Positions 41,664-55,300 are shown, counted from the first letter of the stretch. The stretch is DNA of 64,000 bases from Prunella strophiata (GCA_036583965.1 JAZBQD010000014.1:63394395-63458394), one strand, 5' to 3'. The notes: generated by a model from the sequence alone, not told the origin. Numbers and translations: made by a program.

Positions 41664-41692
41664 TCTGAAACACACACTCTGTGTGTTTCAGA
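41664..41692. repeat. Perfect inverted repeat, 13-bp arms, 3-nt loop
   Basis: TCTGAAACACACA, then CTC, then TGTGTGTTTCAGA. The arms are exact complements, so either strand could fold into a compact hairpin. Confidence 0.95.
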
Positions 41693-42804
41693 AAAGGGTC
41701 ACAGTAAATACAACATCATAATCAGTAACGCAGTGTGGCTGTGAGGCAACTATAAGGAGGCAGAGAAAGAAGGCTGCTCATGTTCAGGATGCAGGACTGC
41801 TAATTTTAGCTTCATCCTGAGTATTGTGTGACTGAAGGCAGAAATATTTTGTTGGCTTTGAATGCTCAATTTGCACCATTTTCTATTGTGTTATTACACC
41901 CAGTGGCTCTAACTGAGGCCTGATTGAAAACAAATGATCATGCTCAGTCTATTCTTTATTAGAAGAAAATGCACATGGAGTGAAAATTATAGTGACAGGA
42001 AGTGGGCTCAAGAAAGCAAGGATGTTTTAAAGACATGAAAGTCTAAGCCAAGGGAAGTAAGATAATCATATTTGTGATGGACTGAGTGGAAAAAAAAACC
42101 AAAAAGGAATGTGAAAAGCTAGATGCTGTTGACTTAGTGCAGTTGCATACCAGTTATACCATGTAATACTGGCTTGTCATCATTCTCTTCTTTATTGTAT
42201 ATTAAAGTAAATAGTAAACCTATTTGCTTGAGAGTAGCTCTGTCACAAATTCAAGTTGCTCCAGGCACCAATTTATACATTGGCCTTTTACACACACTTT
42301 TTTTTCTTTCTGTTTGTACAGGGTACAAGTTGGAGCAAGATGTGGACGTCTTTCCTGTTTTTCCTGTTAAAAAGTGTGTGTCCCCAGGTTAGCTCATCAC
42401 CTGGGATCATTATGGGCTTTTAAGATCAGGAAATGAGGCACACTTAGGACTAAATTTTTGTTGCTGTCTATTTTGAATAGCTTAATTTTTAAATGCAAAG
42501 TAAATAGAATAAGGGCAGACGGTAAGCAAGGCCCTAGGCTAACACTATGGACAAAGGCCTGAATAAACCAGTGTATCTCATTATGTGTCATTTCCTGAAG
42601 ACTTCTGAGCTATTAGAATCTTCAGTTTTCTCAAATTATTGTTGGATTTGAAGTTGTAATAAATTGCCAAAAAGTTACATGTAAAGATGCTAAAGATAAG
42701 GTGGCTACACCTAGGCAGAGGTGCAGGGAAAGAATAAGCTGTTTCCTCCTAATTTAGTCTCATAAAACATCCTTTTGCCTTTTTTGTGAAGTAATAACAA
42801 TGAA

Positions 42805-42875
42805 CATATTTAATTTAATTAGATAAGTTAAATCAATTAGATAAATTAAATCAATTGTATTAGTTCAATTAGATT
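42805..42875. repeat. AT-rich imperfect tandem repeat
   Basis: Three to four related units of the TTAAATCAATTAGATAA type in a row, with substitutions. Confidence 0.7.
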
Positions 42876-43477
42876 GACACAGTCCAGTTGCTTTATATAT
42901 TTATATATTCCATGAAATGAAGTATTACCAATTCAGAAACACTTAATTTATTTCTTTTTGATCTGGCCAGGAATTTAACTTTATTTACTGTCAGACAGAT
43001 CTCTTCAGCATGAAACATCACCTTAGGGCCTAGACCAGTGGCTGTTCATTGATCTCCAGCTTCCATGCAAGGCAAAGTTGGGTGACAGACATTCCCTGGC
43101 AGAAAAACTGATGCAAGGAGTTATTTATTCCTGCTCTCACTTAGCTCTCATCTGTGCTTGTGTGACCACCAGCGTGGCCAGCCTGTAAACTGGGTGATTA
43201 AAATGCCTCCACCAAGATGTGAGAAGGAAAAACACTTAGCAGAATCAAGGTCCCACAGGGGTATAAAGCAGCTCTTGTGACACCTGAATCTTGGTTTACA
43301 CCTCAGGACACTTGAGTCAACTGTATTTGAAGTAAACCAGAATTGCATTAACCTGGAAATAAATTGCATAAAACAAATGCCTACTATAGGTGCTGCAAGG
43401 AGAAAAAACAAAGCAGAAAAATGGCAAATTATTTACAGTGAATGCACATCTCATTGAACTTGTTATGTGGCACCTAC

Positions 43478-43571
43478 CTATTAAAAGTGAAGCTGTCAGC
43501 AGTTTGGGATCATAAGGGCTTTTCCCCCGCCCATTTTCAAAATGTGACTCTTCCATTCTAAAAATGTTGTC
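43478..43571 (-). CDS. SEMA3A: SEMA3A exon: sema domain, residues about 152-182
   Basis: First SEMA3A exon visible in transcript order, 94 bp. It reads DNIFRMEESHFENGRGKSPY and then DPKLLTASLLI, followed by the first base of an Asp codon. The acceptor on the minus strand is TTTCACAG before GAC. The donor is GTAGGT. The exon starts in phase 0 and ends in phase 1, and the split codon G|AT gives Asp with the next exon. It encodes an early blade of the sema propeller. The human protein as remembered has KLENSHF where this has RMEESHF; the avian form has RME, which supports a bird. No N-glycosylation motif is visible. An 80-residue frame starting with a Met inside this exon reads through the donor into the intron and is not a separate gene. 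Confidence 0.97.
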
Positions 43572-44114
43572 CTGTGAAATAAAAAAATAAAAATAAAAAA
43601 ATTTAAAATTTTAAAAAATTAAAAAGGTAAAAGCAACATTATTTGATTAAGGAAAACTAAGAAGTAATTTGAACTATGCTCAAGAAGAGTGCAGTGTATG
43701 TGAGTCCTAGTGGGGTTTGTGGCTTCAGGGAAGTCAAACTGCACTGGGTGAGGATCTGGTAAAAGTGCCCCTCTCCTAATCAGTATGTGCAAAATGCTAG
43801 TCAAAGGCAAAAATACACATAAACAGCTTGTGTCTCTTTTGTTCCACTTCACATATAATTCATTTTCATATTATTTTCATGGGTTTATTGAATTCTTTTT
43901 GCTTTCACTGAGAATATATCTGAGTAACAGTAACTGAAGAAACAGGAATTTGAAACTTTTACCTGAAAAAAAGATAAAATCTATTTTTTATTGACTATTA
44001 TTTTCTGCAATGTGCCACCACTGTAGACTAGTACACAACATGATGCTAATTTCTGCTTTTCCTAGTCTGAGTATATCCTCAAATTCAATTTCAATTGCAT
44101 CAGAAAAGCTATTG

Positions 44115-44187
44115 TTCTTATTCTTATTCTTATTCTTATTCTTATTCTTATTCTTATTCTTATTCTTATTCTTATTCTTATTCTTAT

Positions 44188-44227
<40 letters not shown>
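44115..44227. repeat. Compound microsatellite (TTCTTA)12 + (TAC)13
   Basis: Twelve perfect TTCTTA hexamers (44115-44186) pass directly into about 13 perfect TAC/ACT triplets (44188-44227). Frames through it give Asn-Lys and Ser runs or Phe-Leu runs, which are not proteins. Confidence 0.97.
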
Positions 44228-44229
<2 letters not shown>

Positions 44230-47064
44230 ATATCTTGAGATGAAACTTTTAAAATATATAGGCTGAGGGCAAATCATAGGGGAATATAAACCAAGATTAA
44301 AAAGGGCCTCAGTCAACACCAAGTCAAATGAAGGTAAATAAATCCAAAGCAATGGGCTTTCCAGTACATTTAATTAATTTTAACTGGGGGACCAAGTCTG
44401 CCAATCAATTTGAATAGCATGTTTATCTTACATTTTGCACTGAGGATAAAACCAGAATAGATGCTTTTTGCACAGAAGTCTTCAACATTCACAGAAGACT
44501 TGTGAAGACCTCAGCAAAACCTGGGATTTCCATTTCCCACCTCCATTGTGGTTAATTTGCACTGACACCTAATTAAGTCAAGGAGCCCCAAAGAGAAGAG
44601 ATCAACCTCCACCTGGGAAGCAGCATCCTCCTTGGCTCCCTGCCTTCCCTGTACTGCTCATCCATACTGAACCCAGGCATGGGGGTGTTACCCACTGTGT
44701 CCATGATTCTGTAAGTCACAGGCTACAGATTTTATTACAGGCTTGTTCAATTACATCACATAAGCACATATCTCTGTGCATTTATCACATATTTTCAAAA
44801 GCACATGAGATGGATTTCACATTTCCTTCTATTCACTGAAGAAAAAGATGAAGGGAGAATGAGCTGTTGGTAGGACAGTCATCTATGGCTTACTGCACTG
44901 TAAGATAAAAAGGTTAGGCACAGCTTCATGAAGTTTGATCCCAGAATTCAAGCACAATCTCCTAAGGCATGTTCTTGTAGATGTAGCCTGCCTGATTATG
45001 TTTATACAGTCATCCTGTATCTGTAGTATCTGACACAATATTAACATTTCTCTCTTTCCTGTTGTCTTTCTTTATGGTTCTTAATAATCCAGACACATTC
45101 CTTGCTTCTCTCCAGTTTTCTGGCTTTGCTCCTTCTAACCAGAGATGAATAAATAATCAAACAGAAAAGCATTTCTGGAATTCTACTGTAGGGTCCATAT
45201 CTAGATCTTGCACAATAAATAAAAGTAATAAATTGATGAGAATGCTAAACCTCAACTGCAATAATAGAAGATGGCACTAATGCTACAAGCTATTATTGAA
45301 AAATGTTATTATCAATCTATATTTTCTTGGCATTTCGCCTTAGTTGATGGTAATTGCTCAACCTGCATACCAATTAATATCTGATAAGGCCACAGAGTCA
45401 GAGGCATGACAGTTAAAGCAGAATATATTCCCAATATAATCCTATGTGTCATTATAAGACAAATAGGAAACAGATGTGGAAAGTGATTTGGTGTAGGAAG
45501 GATCTGATTTTTGACTGTATTCTTCTGGTTTATGTCACTGTAGCTCTACTGATATTGGTGTGTAGAAGGCAAGAACAAGTGGAGACCCAGGTCAACCTAA
45601 ATCAGAGATGATCTACCCTTCTCTTTGTGTTTGTGGAATAAAACATTTGAAATAGGAGGCCTGAAAGGGAAATCCCATAGTGTTTTCACATTTCAGTTAA
45701 AAAGCAATGAACAGACACGTACTGTAAGTTTCCAAATTTATGGGTGAGTAATAATGACAATAAATACATCGCTGTTAAGTGCCAAATAAATGTATCATGG
45801 TTAGTCTGAGGCCCCAAGCAGTTTTGATAAACATGCTGTAGGAAGTCTGACCTGTCACGAACAGGGAAACTTGCCCAAACAGCTTTTTGGGTGCTGAAAT
45901 CAATCTACCTCTATCTACAAACCAACAGAACACACAGGCAACAGAGGAATAAACTCTTTTCTACATGCCACCTGCCATTTTAAAAGCCCAGGAAGCAATA
46001 TGACTTGTGATAGGCATTTGATCACACTAATCACTTGTCTGTGGCATTTCCACCCAAATTTCATCAGTCTGCCTGGAGATAGCAAAGAACAAGGCTCTGC
46101 TCAGAGATTTAGAGGGTCTTTGGACAATGTGAGTGTAGCCCTCTTTGGTACAGTACAGACAAGAGCTGTCAGATGGAAAGAATGCACATTTTTTTCAGAA
46201 AAATTCTGATCATTTAGAGATTTTGCTGCTTCTTGGGTTTTGCAGTTAATTGAATACAAAGAATGGTACTGCAGTGAGTCAGCAAATGCCAGAGCCATAG
46301 ACAGCAAAACCCTCTCTGTATCAAACAAATGCTCAATGTTGCAAAATTTTATGAGGGCTATTACAGAATCAAGGACAGGAATTCATGACAAAGCAAGATT
46401 GCCGGGTGGAAGAAAAGTTTCAACAAATGCAAAAAGAAGGAAAAAAATTCAAAGAAAGGCCTTTGTAACTCAGCAATTAGCCCAATTTATGGTCTAAACC
46501 CTTTCATTAGTTGCATTGGCATCCCAAAAGGATATTACAATGCACTTCAAACCTTTTTTACAGATCCTTGTAGCTAAAAACCTTGCTGTAGCATGTTTTA
46601 TGGGTTATTAAACACTAAGTTTATATCTCATTGATGCTTCTTTATAATCCATAGTAAAACCACTGAAAATGAGATTGTTTAGGTCTTGAAATTCCACAAA
46701 CCCACAAAGACAACAACTGACTGCTGGCTCATGGTATGACATGAATTGTTCAACCTAGTAAATGCCTTGCATGGTAGGAGATAATGCTTCTGGCTCCTTA
46801 AAACATATGTTTTCCTGTAGCAGACAGTGTGATAGATGGCAAGATTTAGCCAAAAAGAACTATAGTTCAGTACTGGAAATGAAGGAAAGAATTGTGATTC
46901 CCAAAGATCTGCTACTTCCAGGCTCCAGACTCTCTTTCAAACAGCTGAAATACTGAAACAATGTGTCAGATCATGACACTGAGTGGTGACAAGGCATTGC
47001 TGTCTGACTAGACTTTTCACATCTTGTTATTGAATAGCTTCAGCCAGCCAGCAAGCCAATAAAA

Positions 47065-47069
<5 letters not shown>

Positions 47070-47112
<43 letters not shown>

Positions 47113-47144
47113 ATAACAACTCTATACATATATATATATATATG
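47070..47144. repeat. (AT)n microsatellite in two blocks
   Basis: About 20 AT dinucleotides (47070-47109), a short spacer, then a second block of about ten (47125-47143). Confidence 0.95.
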
Positions 47145-48956
47145 ATAACCTCTTAAACATTTTTTTTTGTATATCTGCCTGTACCTAGCCCATCCACTAC
47201 TGTCTCAACATAACAAAGATAAGGGATATGACAACTTAAATTTGCTGTTATTGGTAAACATACATTTTATTTCCCAGTTTAGTACTACTGCCTTGCAGGT
47301 GTACATGTGGCCAGTGAGGGAGCACTAATCTACCATCCTAAGTCTGGACAGTGGTGACTGCTGAATTTCAGGGGGATTTTTTTCCTGTAATTTTTCTGGT
47401 AATTCTCACAGAAATCATCCCAGAACTGCAGAGCCTGCAGAAAAACTACTGCTGGTCAATAATGAATAAACACAGTGAAAGTAAATGATCTGAAGAGACT
47501 TTGTTGATGGACTGTGTAAGCTACTATGGAGTTACTACTGGTTCAAATTATTAGACATGGAATGACAGCAGTGAAGCTCCCCAGCCACTCTAGTGCAATG
47601 GAATGAACTCATATCCTTACTCTTGTAACCCCCAAACCACAAATAGAAAGGAGCACATCTCCAGGGTATCTTTCAGGGACTGATTTCCACAAGAAGCTGT
47701 TGAACAAAGAATGGTCCAGAAACATGCAATGTGCCAAGAGCCTTAGCAACTGTGACAATCATTGTTTAATAAAAAAGGTACAGTTGGCCATAGCCATGAG
47801 AATTTTTGATGTCGACATTCCCCTTGCTATTTGTTGTGCTATGATGAAGTATTTTATAAAACTGATCAAGAAAATAAAAAAAGACAAACCCCAAAAGTAA
47901 CACCCCTGACCCAAAACCCCAGAAAACAAAAAGCTCCAAAAGATTTCCAGAGTGCCTGGAGCATAACAATGCATCCATTGTGCACTGGAGGACTTTAAAG
48001 CCAGTGGCAATGTCTCTTAACTGAGTAAAAAGCTGCTGGCATGGAAATATTTTGTTCTCTGTATTGGAAAGTTCAAAAGGCAAAGCTCCACTTGCTGCTC
48101 AAGGGAAAAACTTTCAGACTTGTTAAGGTTTGGATTTCTCCCCTCTACATAGAGGATTAGTTGAGGTGGCTGAATTTGCTGCCCTGGTCACAGCAGAAGG
48201 CTACAGGTCCCTGTGAAGGAGGAGTCAGAGCAGCTCAGAACTGCAGCTCCCAAGGGCAAGATTTCGTCATTGACCACAGAGGAACCTTCATATGAAGTTA
48301 GGTCTGAGCTAAGAATCTTTCTGAAATGAACACTGAAGAGGCAGCTGATTAGAGACACCTTAGAGACTTTTACAAAACAGAAATTTGATGATTTTGCTCT
48401 TTGGACTTTTTTCCCCCTTCTTTTTCTTTTTTTCTCCTGCCTTCCAATATATTAGTATCAATGAATTTTTGATTCTTGCCCATACAACTTTCTGTGCACA
48501 TGTTAAATAACTACATCAAGGCTATTTCAGAGAGTCTTTTGAGCAAATTTCACTCTGTGAGAATTGATTTATTTATGAATTATGTTACTTTTCAATAATA
48601 ATTTTAAGTGAAACAACTGTGCAGGATATGGCTATGTTGTTATTGTTATTATATTTCCTATTTCACACTTAATCTATTGAGTCATGAAAACTGTTAAATA
48701 TGAGGACTTTGGTTTCAGGTTTGGGAATCATGCTGTTACAGAACTTTTAATGAGAAACTTTTATTAAATTTATCCCCATGGAATGCTTTCTTTTTAAAAA
48801 AGTGCAAGTGCAAATAAATATAATGTGAGAAATTATGCAAAAAATACAAATATTAAAACAAATGTAAATGTTGAGGCAAGTGGTAACCATTAGGGAAATA
48901 GGTGAAAAGTGATTGAAGCAATAATGTAACTGCTTTAAATCATTAATTATTAGAAG

Positions 48957-49031
48957 AAAAAAAAAAGAAAAAAAAAAGAAAAAAGAAAAAAAAGAAAAAA
49001 AGAAGAAAAGAAAAAAGAAAAAATAAAAAAG
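48957..49031. repeat. Purine-only (A)nG tract
   Basis: About 75 bp of A interrupted only by G and one T, on the plus strand. In the SEMA3A transcript it is a long pyrimidine tract. Confidence 0.93.
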
Positions 49032-49918
49032 AAGTGAACACATTAGGCTTCTGACTTTTATTCTTCAGGCTCCATGTGCTGTAGGGTTTTACCTGCAACA
49101 TCTGGAAGACACTGGGCTCTGCAACACCTTTATTACATTTTGTTTTTCCAACTTGAGGCTTAGCAGAAATGAATTATGAAAATCAGTTTTAAAATCCTAT
49201 GGGAAATCACTCTAAGTGACAGATCTTTAATGAAATGGTGTTCCCAGAGAAAGTACTCCAGCTTCTGTAGGACCTGGAACTGAAACTTTCTGGGATGGTC
49301 GTGCTGTACTGTGCTAAAGGGCAAAGAGAAGGAACTTTGTTGAGGAGGATTTACCTACAAAACTGATCATGAGCTATGAAGATCTGCCCACCTCTCCATG
49401 ACTCCCTCAGGCAGTTTGCTCAGTTTCCTGATCACTCCAAGACCTCTCAAACAGTCCCTGGATTAATCTGTGTCCTCTTCTTCAGACTCAAGAGATATTC
49501 TTTCCTCTATACTTGTAGATATTCACTGACATTTTGGTGTCTGAAAATCTTACTTTTGAAATCAAAGTAAAAGAGCTGTTATGATGACCAGCTCCATGCT
49601 TCATTTCAGTAGATTAATGAAAGAAAAATGGGGATTTTGGTTTCTGTTTCTTCTTTTATCCCTATACATCACTTCTACTGGAAAGTTTTCCTAGCTTCTG
49701 ATCTTCAGAAGATGCCTTAAAATGCAGTAGACAATTCTGGAAAGCACAAGTTTTGAAAACCTGACTCCCTAGACTGAATTTGGACAACTCACCCTCTCAA
49801 TATCTGTCTTTCAGTCAATTATCAAACACCCCACATTACTTTGCTTTCTTCTGTCATTAAATCTATCAATATTTATTAATTTACCATACACCTTTGCAAA
49901 AAGGGAAATATTTTTCTT

Positions 49919-49920
<2 letters not shown>

Positions 49921-49970
<50 letters not shown>
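49921..49970. repeat. (TATC)12 microsatellite
   Basis: Twelve and a half perfect TATC (GATA on the other strand) units. Confidence 0.97.
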
Positions 49971-52875
49971 ATTATAATCCAATGAATTTAATGAAAGGGA
50001 AAAAAGCCAACTGGGCTGTTCAGGAACAGCTGGTTCAATCTATTCATTATTCCTAGCTCATGATCAGTAAGTGCTTCTGCTTCCGATTGGGAGAGAAACC
50101 AAGTGTCAATGTCAAATGGTGAAGACTTGTTCACACCTGAGCATACCAGTCTGCATACTAATATTGGTATTTATATGAATAATAGCCACTTCCAAATCAC
50201 TGTGCAACATATGTAAATAAAAGAGAGGGCAGGCACAGTCAAACCAAGCAGCTGTTCAAAAAAGATACATATGTTTGTGAACTTGCTTTTGCAATATTTC
50301 ACAAACTAAATTCACCAGACTTACCTGACTTGCATGCAACAGCTTTTTGTGTTTGGTTTTGTTTTTCCCTGATGTTGTCATTTATCTATTTGCACTAATT
50401 TTAAAGATCTGCCTATTTTGGATAATGTGTCCTAATTCTACAGCAAATAAACGAGCAGAGATGAGTTCCAGTGTAGTGTCATTATACTGTTTATTGCTTT
50501 AGAAATTCTTGCAAGTATAGAGTGATTAGAAAAAAGAAAACAACTCAAAACAAACCAAACACACAGTTAACATGAATGACATGTTAACCTTGACTGATTA
50601 GTAAAGACACCAAAAATGTCATCCCAATGGCATACCAGACACTAGATACCATCAAGGATATTGAATAATTCTCAGAGGACACTGAGAATTAGAATGCCTT
50701 TGTATTGCAACTTTCTGGGTTGTCAAGTGTAATACATCACCTAAGATGACTGTCTGGCTCATATAGGATGACCTCTGGAAATATAACCACCATACAATGA
50801 CTGTCTGTTCTAGTCAAGTTGTTAAGTGGTCTGCATATGTAAGAAATAAGATATACAAACCTAAAACCAGTACATGTAACTGAACTACATAACATAAAAG
50901 TATCCATTCTTTAAGTGTTCTTATTCTTACCCCTAACATATTTTCCATTAAAAACATTTGGAACATATTCTAATTGCTTTAGCAGATTCTACTATTATGT
51001 TAAATAAATTATTGGGCCATACTCTATTACATGATTGTACAAGTTTTCTATGGTTATTTTTAGCATTCAAGACCACTTCTTTCCCCCTTTGTCTTCTGGA
51101 TTTCCTGTATGTTATTAGACTGTGGTGAGGTCAGGCATCAGAGGAAATAACAGCAGTGCTGACTCCTAGACCCAATGTTTTATGAATTACTGAGCATCAG
51201 TGATGTAATGGCAATAAATCTAACCCAGCCTCAGTCTTGTGTCCTGTTGTAAATAAATGAAGTTAGCAAAGGTGTTATTTTATTCAAGAGCCTTCCTGAT
51301 GAGAACAAAAATGTTTCCCCCAGGGGATTGTTTGTAAAATTGCTTCTGTAATTAGGGTGCTGTTTAACAAGAGAAGGGTTCTCCAGTTTTCCTGGGGAAC
51401 TTTCATGTCTGAGTCAAGGATATCTTATTTACAACACAAAAACAACTGCAAATTGGGGAAGCAAGATACAGAAAGGACTTAGTCAAGTGGTGTTAACATA
51501 TAAGCATATGGCCAAGATTTTTTAATTTCCCAAGTGATTTTGCACACTCACAAGTTGGGCACCCAATTTAAAACTTGCTCAAGGGCTCTGATTTTCAGCA
51601 AATACTTTCCTGGGCAATTTAAAATTCTGATACTTGGAGCTGTTAGTCACTTCTTAAAATGAAGGCATATGTCTGCACTGCTTTTTATCCTATCTGCCTT
51701 TTAATTCCCAGGAAGAAGTCTCTAATATGAACACATGACCTAAATTAAAGGCTTCAAAAATCTGACTGTAAATGAGTGACAGAATAAGGAGCAAGCATAG
51801 AAAAATACAATTCTTTCTCCCTAAAATAAGACCTTATGAGCATACTTTCAGAGAATTTGTGCAAGTAACAAAGGGGCAGAGAAGTACATCACAGCAACTA
51901 CTGCAATAATTATTAAGCTTTGGTTCTGTCTCTAAGATATTGCAATTGATTTGCAGCATTTCATGCAGAGGTGCCTATGAATTGTCAGATCCAGACCAGT
52001 GTCTGACACAATTTTTAAAAGGACATAAAGTCTGAAATACAGAAGCTGAAATTCTGACCCTTTGGGCAATTTTGCTTTTCCTGAGGCAAAGCTTAGATCT
52101 GAAATCTCTGCAATAAGCACTTCTTTTTCCTCTTTGTTCCCTCCATGTCCTTTCAGTGTTACAGCACCCAGACTTTCTGCAGCCTCATTTCATTTTTCTT
52201 CATTAGCAAGTAATAATATCGTCAGATTTTAATAACTGGTATTGCATTAGAGAACAATGAATTTGAAAAGGTAACTTCTATTGTGCACATGAAGACATAA
52301 CTAACAGTAGACATAATTATAACCTCTCTCTGTGACAAGTTGCAATTATTCCTCATGGCACTGTGTCTAAGAGCAATGCATTTCTCATACTGGTTGGGGG
52401 GGGTTTATTAAAAAAGTCAAGAATGTTTGATATTCTTTTCCCAGTGCAACAAAAACTTCACTGACACAGTAACAGATGGATTTAAGTGGTTTTGATTTAG
52501 GGTGACTGAAAAAAGTACATTAAAATTCACTTCTTTATTCACTATCTTTGCTGCTTTTCTAGCACCCAGGAGTCCCCAGAAGGAGAGAGTTAGCAACACT
52601 GGCAAGAATATTTGATACACTCAGCTCATATATCTATATATGTATATTCATAAATAGGACTGCACCGTGTCAGCAGGGCTAATCAGCATCCAACCAGGTA
52701 ACCCAATTACTGATATTTGTATTTTTGAAGAAGAAATGCAGCCTTTCATTTAACAGAACTTTGGCTCAAAATCCTGCCTCATTATAGTATGCTGTAGTGT
52801 AGTACAGTACAGTTTATTAGTATGGTTTAGTACAGCATAATATGTTAAAACAAGCCAACAAACATATCAACTGGC

Positions 52876-52902
52876 TTTTTTTTTTTTTTTTTTTTTTTTT
52901 TT
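52876..52902. repeat. Homopolymer (T)27
   Basis: Twenty-seven T in a row. No recognisable LINE or SINE body adjoins it, so its origin is unclear. Confidence 0.93.
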
Positions 52903-55119
52903 GACAAAGAAAGCTGGTATTCTGATTACTTCATTTTTCACCCCCCACCACCAAATCACAGACACTGTGAGGAGTGGTCGTGGTCATGAACTGAGCTATG
53001 CAGGACCTGTGCTCTGCACAGGGTTAAGCACCATAGCACTAAACACCACAGACTGGTGCCATCCCAGATGTGCTGAGATCCCTGAGATTTTCATGGGTAT
53101 CTTCTCTGGCCCTGCTCTCAGAGCTTCAGCATGGAGCCCACTGAAGTCACAGAAAGATTCCCTTCAAGTTCAGTGAACACCAGAGGAATCTTTCTCACAT
53201 CCCTTGCCATGTTTACATGTTAACTCGAGGTCACGGCAAATTCTTCCAAATGACTATGAATTAAAACAGTTGTTCTCCATCACCATCAATTTAAAAGGTT
53301 TGAACTGATGAACATATGATTCCTAAAACTGCCTCTGTACCACCACCCTTCTGCTTTTTGTCATCATTAAAGTAATGGCAATAAACATTGCCATTGAGAA
53401 GAAAAATCATATGTGTTCTTAATCCATACCAATTACTTGTCTTACAATGCAAGTTTCATTTGCATTTACTCAGATAAATGGTAAATGTTTAACTGCATTT
53501 AACTCTTCATCTTTGAAATGTATAATTACACACAGATAGGTATATTCACAAACAAAAATAATAAGACTTGAAATAATAATCGTCTCACCTGCTGTGCCAA
53601 ATTACCCTTTTAATTTGTTATTCATGAGCAAAGGCACCTTTAGACAATGATCTGGGTTCTCTCCTCAGCAATGCTTGTGCAACCCCAGAGGAAACCAACA
53701 GAACTAAAGAACAAAGTCAGTTTTGAAGATTAGCAAGAAGAACAAATATCATCATGAGTCATATGTTTTTTGCATGTTCACAACACAGGTATAACTTTTA
53801 AATGATTGGGTTGCTTCTTGTCTTAGTTTTACAAGACTGTTTCCTTGCTTTAACTTAGCCCTGGATCTGGAAATTCTGAACCTAAATGGCAGGTAAAAAA
53901 CACATGCCTTGGTATTTATTTAATAAAATCTTCTCAGACCATCTGCAAGATAATGCTGCTCAGTTTTCTATCACCTTGGATGTAAACATTTCAACAGGAG
54001 AAGGTCTTTGTGCTGTTTGAGGCACCTTCTGAACTCTGCTAAGCTTATCTTCTCTTTAGAGACAAACCTTTGTTTACCTCAGATTTGAGCACTGATTACA
54101 GGCCCCTGAGAAATGGGAGACAGTTTTTGAAACATCGTTGACCATAATTGGTTCCTGAAATGTAAGTCCCTCGAAGGGGAAGAACTCGAGATGTGGCTTG
54201 TAGGAAAAGTGACCAAAAACCTGGAAGATGCTGGAGATCCTTTGTGAGAGAAGTCTCACAGGGCCAGAAAGGTCCACTGGGGCCATACTGTACACTTAGA
54301 GATGCACAGAAAATGTGTGGGAATGAAGTGCATCTTCCCCCTTTCCCCTCCTTTAGTATCAAGGCATTAAAATTAACACAAATGGAATTTGAAATATAAT
54401 AGCTCAGGTGTCTTCCTGTTTCAGGAGGTGTTAGCAGTAGCAGAGAAGTTAAATTGCAAGATTGGCATTTTATTCTCATATCAATAACTAAGCATCTTCC
54501 CCAAAAGCCATTCAGTCCAGGGCACTCTCCTCTCATGTTTCAGTGTTTCTATTCAGCTAAAATAGACCAGAACAACTTGTGCACTTTATGCAAAGTTGTG
54601 TTCATGGCTTCCTTCTGTATGTTTTCACAGAAAGTGATTCTAGAAACAGTAGTGCAGTACATATTTAATAGATCAAATTCAAGGTCTTAAAAGTTGTGAT
54701 TACTATTTATTTTTTTTTTTTTTTAATGAATGACGTCAATGCCCAGTAACAGTAAGAAAAAGCAAATTTCACATACAGAGATTTTAGGAATGAAATAAAG
54801 AACAAAACCAAAAGTGTCTTTATGCCTCTTTAAATGCATGGCACTCCTGAATTTTCACTGTAACTCCTGCATGAACTTACAGTCCCCCAACTCAGAAAAC
54901 ATACCCATTGAAGGAAATAAGAAGAGGACTATTCTCAGTTTTTTCCCAAAATGAGAAACTGGCCGGCAGAAGGTTTAAAATAAATAAAGGGATGTTCCTC
55001 CCATGTTGCAATTTGTAGAGCTTGGGATGCTGTGGATACTTAAAAGATATATGAGCTCAAGAAATGCCAGTACTAATTTATCAAAACCAAGTCACTGAAA
55101 AGCATTAAAGACAGAGATT

Positions 55120-55300
55120 CCACCCCTGGTTCAGGAAATCCCTGAACAACCCGTGCTGGAGCCTGGGAGACGATATCACTAAGCACTGCTGCCTGCTCGC
55201 CGCTCATTCTCCTCTGCTGACATTCATTATGGGACCCGGTGAGAACCAAGGTCCTGGGCTAAATGAGCCTTTGGTCTGAACAGATTGGACTGTTCTTATG
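55120..55300 (+). mobile_element. Old CR1/L3-like LINE 3' end
   Basis: GGGCTAAATGAGCCTTTGGTCTGAACAGATTGGACTGTTCTTATG (55255-55300) follows the conserved 3' end of old CR1/L3 elements, whose typical wording is TGGACCTTTGGTCTGACCCAG followed by TGTTCTTATG. The upstream stretch from about 55120 is GC-richer than its surroundings and probably belongs to the same copy. Its left border is approximate. Confidence 0.65.

Larger units (their letters stand above)
36698..43477 (-). other. SEMA3A intron, about 6.8 kb
   Basis: Phase 1 intron between the 94 bp and 120 bp exons. It holds a T-run followed by (GTT)n at 37263-37305, homopolymers near 40299, 40438 and 40881, a perfect inverted repeat at 41664-41692, and an AT-rich stretch of related TTAAATCAATTAGATAA units at about 42805-42875. 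The 144-codon open frame over 36915-37349 is a product of the T/G-rich repeat. I recognise no other element. Confidence 0.85.

Noticed and set aside
43988..44243. Ser-run and Asn-Lys-run frames resembling low-complexity proteins
   Set aside because: They are translations of the TTCTTA/TAC microsatellite.
48747..49043. 98-codon minus-strand frame with a Phe-rich start resembling a signal peptide
   Set aside because: The Phe-rich part is the translation of the purine tract.
49921..49970. Regularly repeated short units that might suggest a CRISPR-like array
   Set aside because: A plain tetranucleotide microsatellite with no spacers, in a vertebrate genome.
52876..52902. T-run as the poly(A) tail of a minus-strand retrocopy or SINE
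   Set aside because: No recognisable gene or SINE body follows on the appropriate side, and CR1, the main bird LINE, does not leave poly(A) tails.
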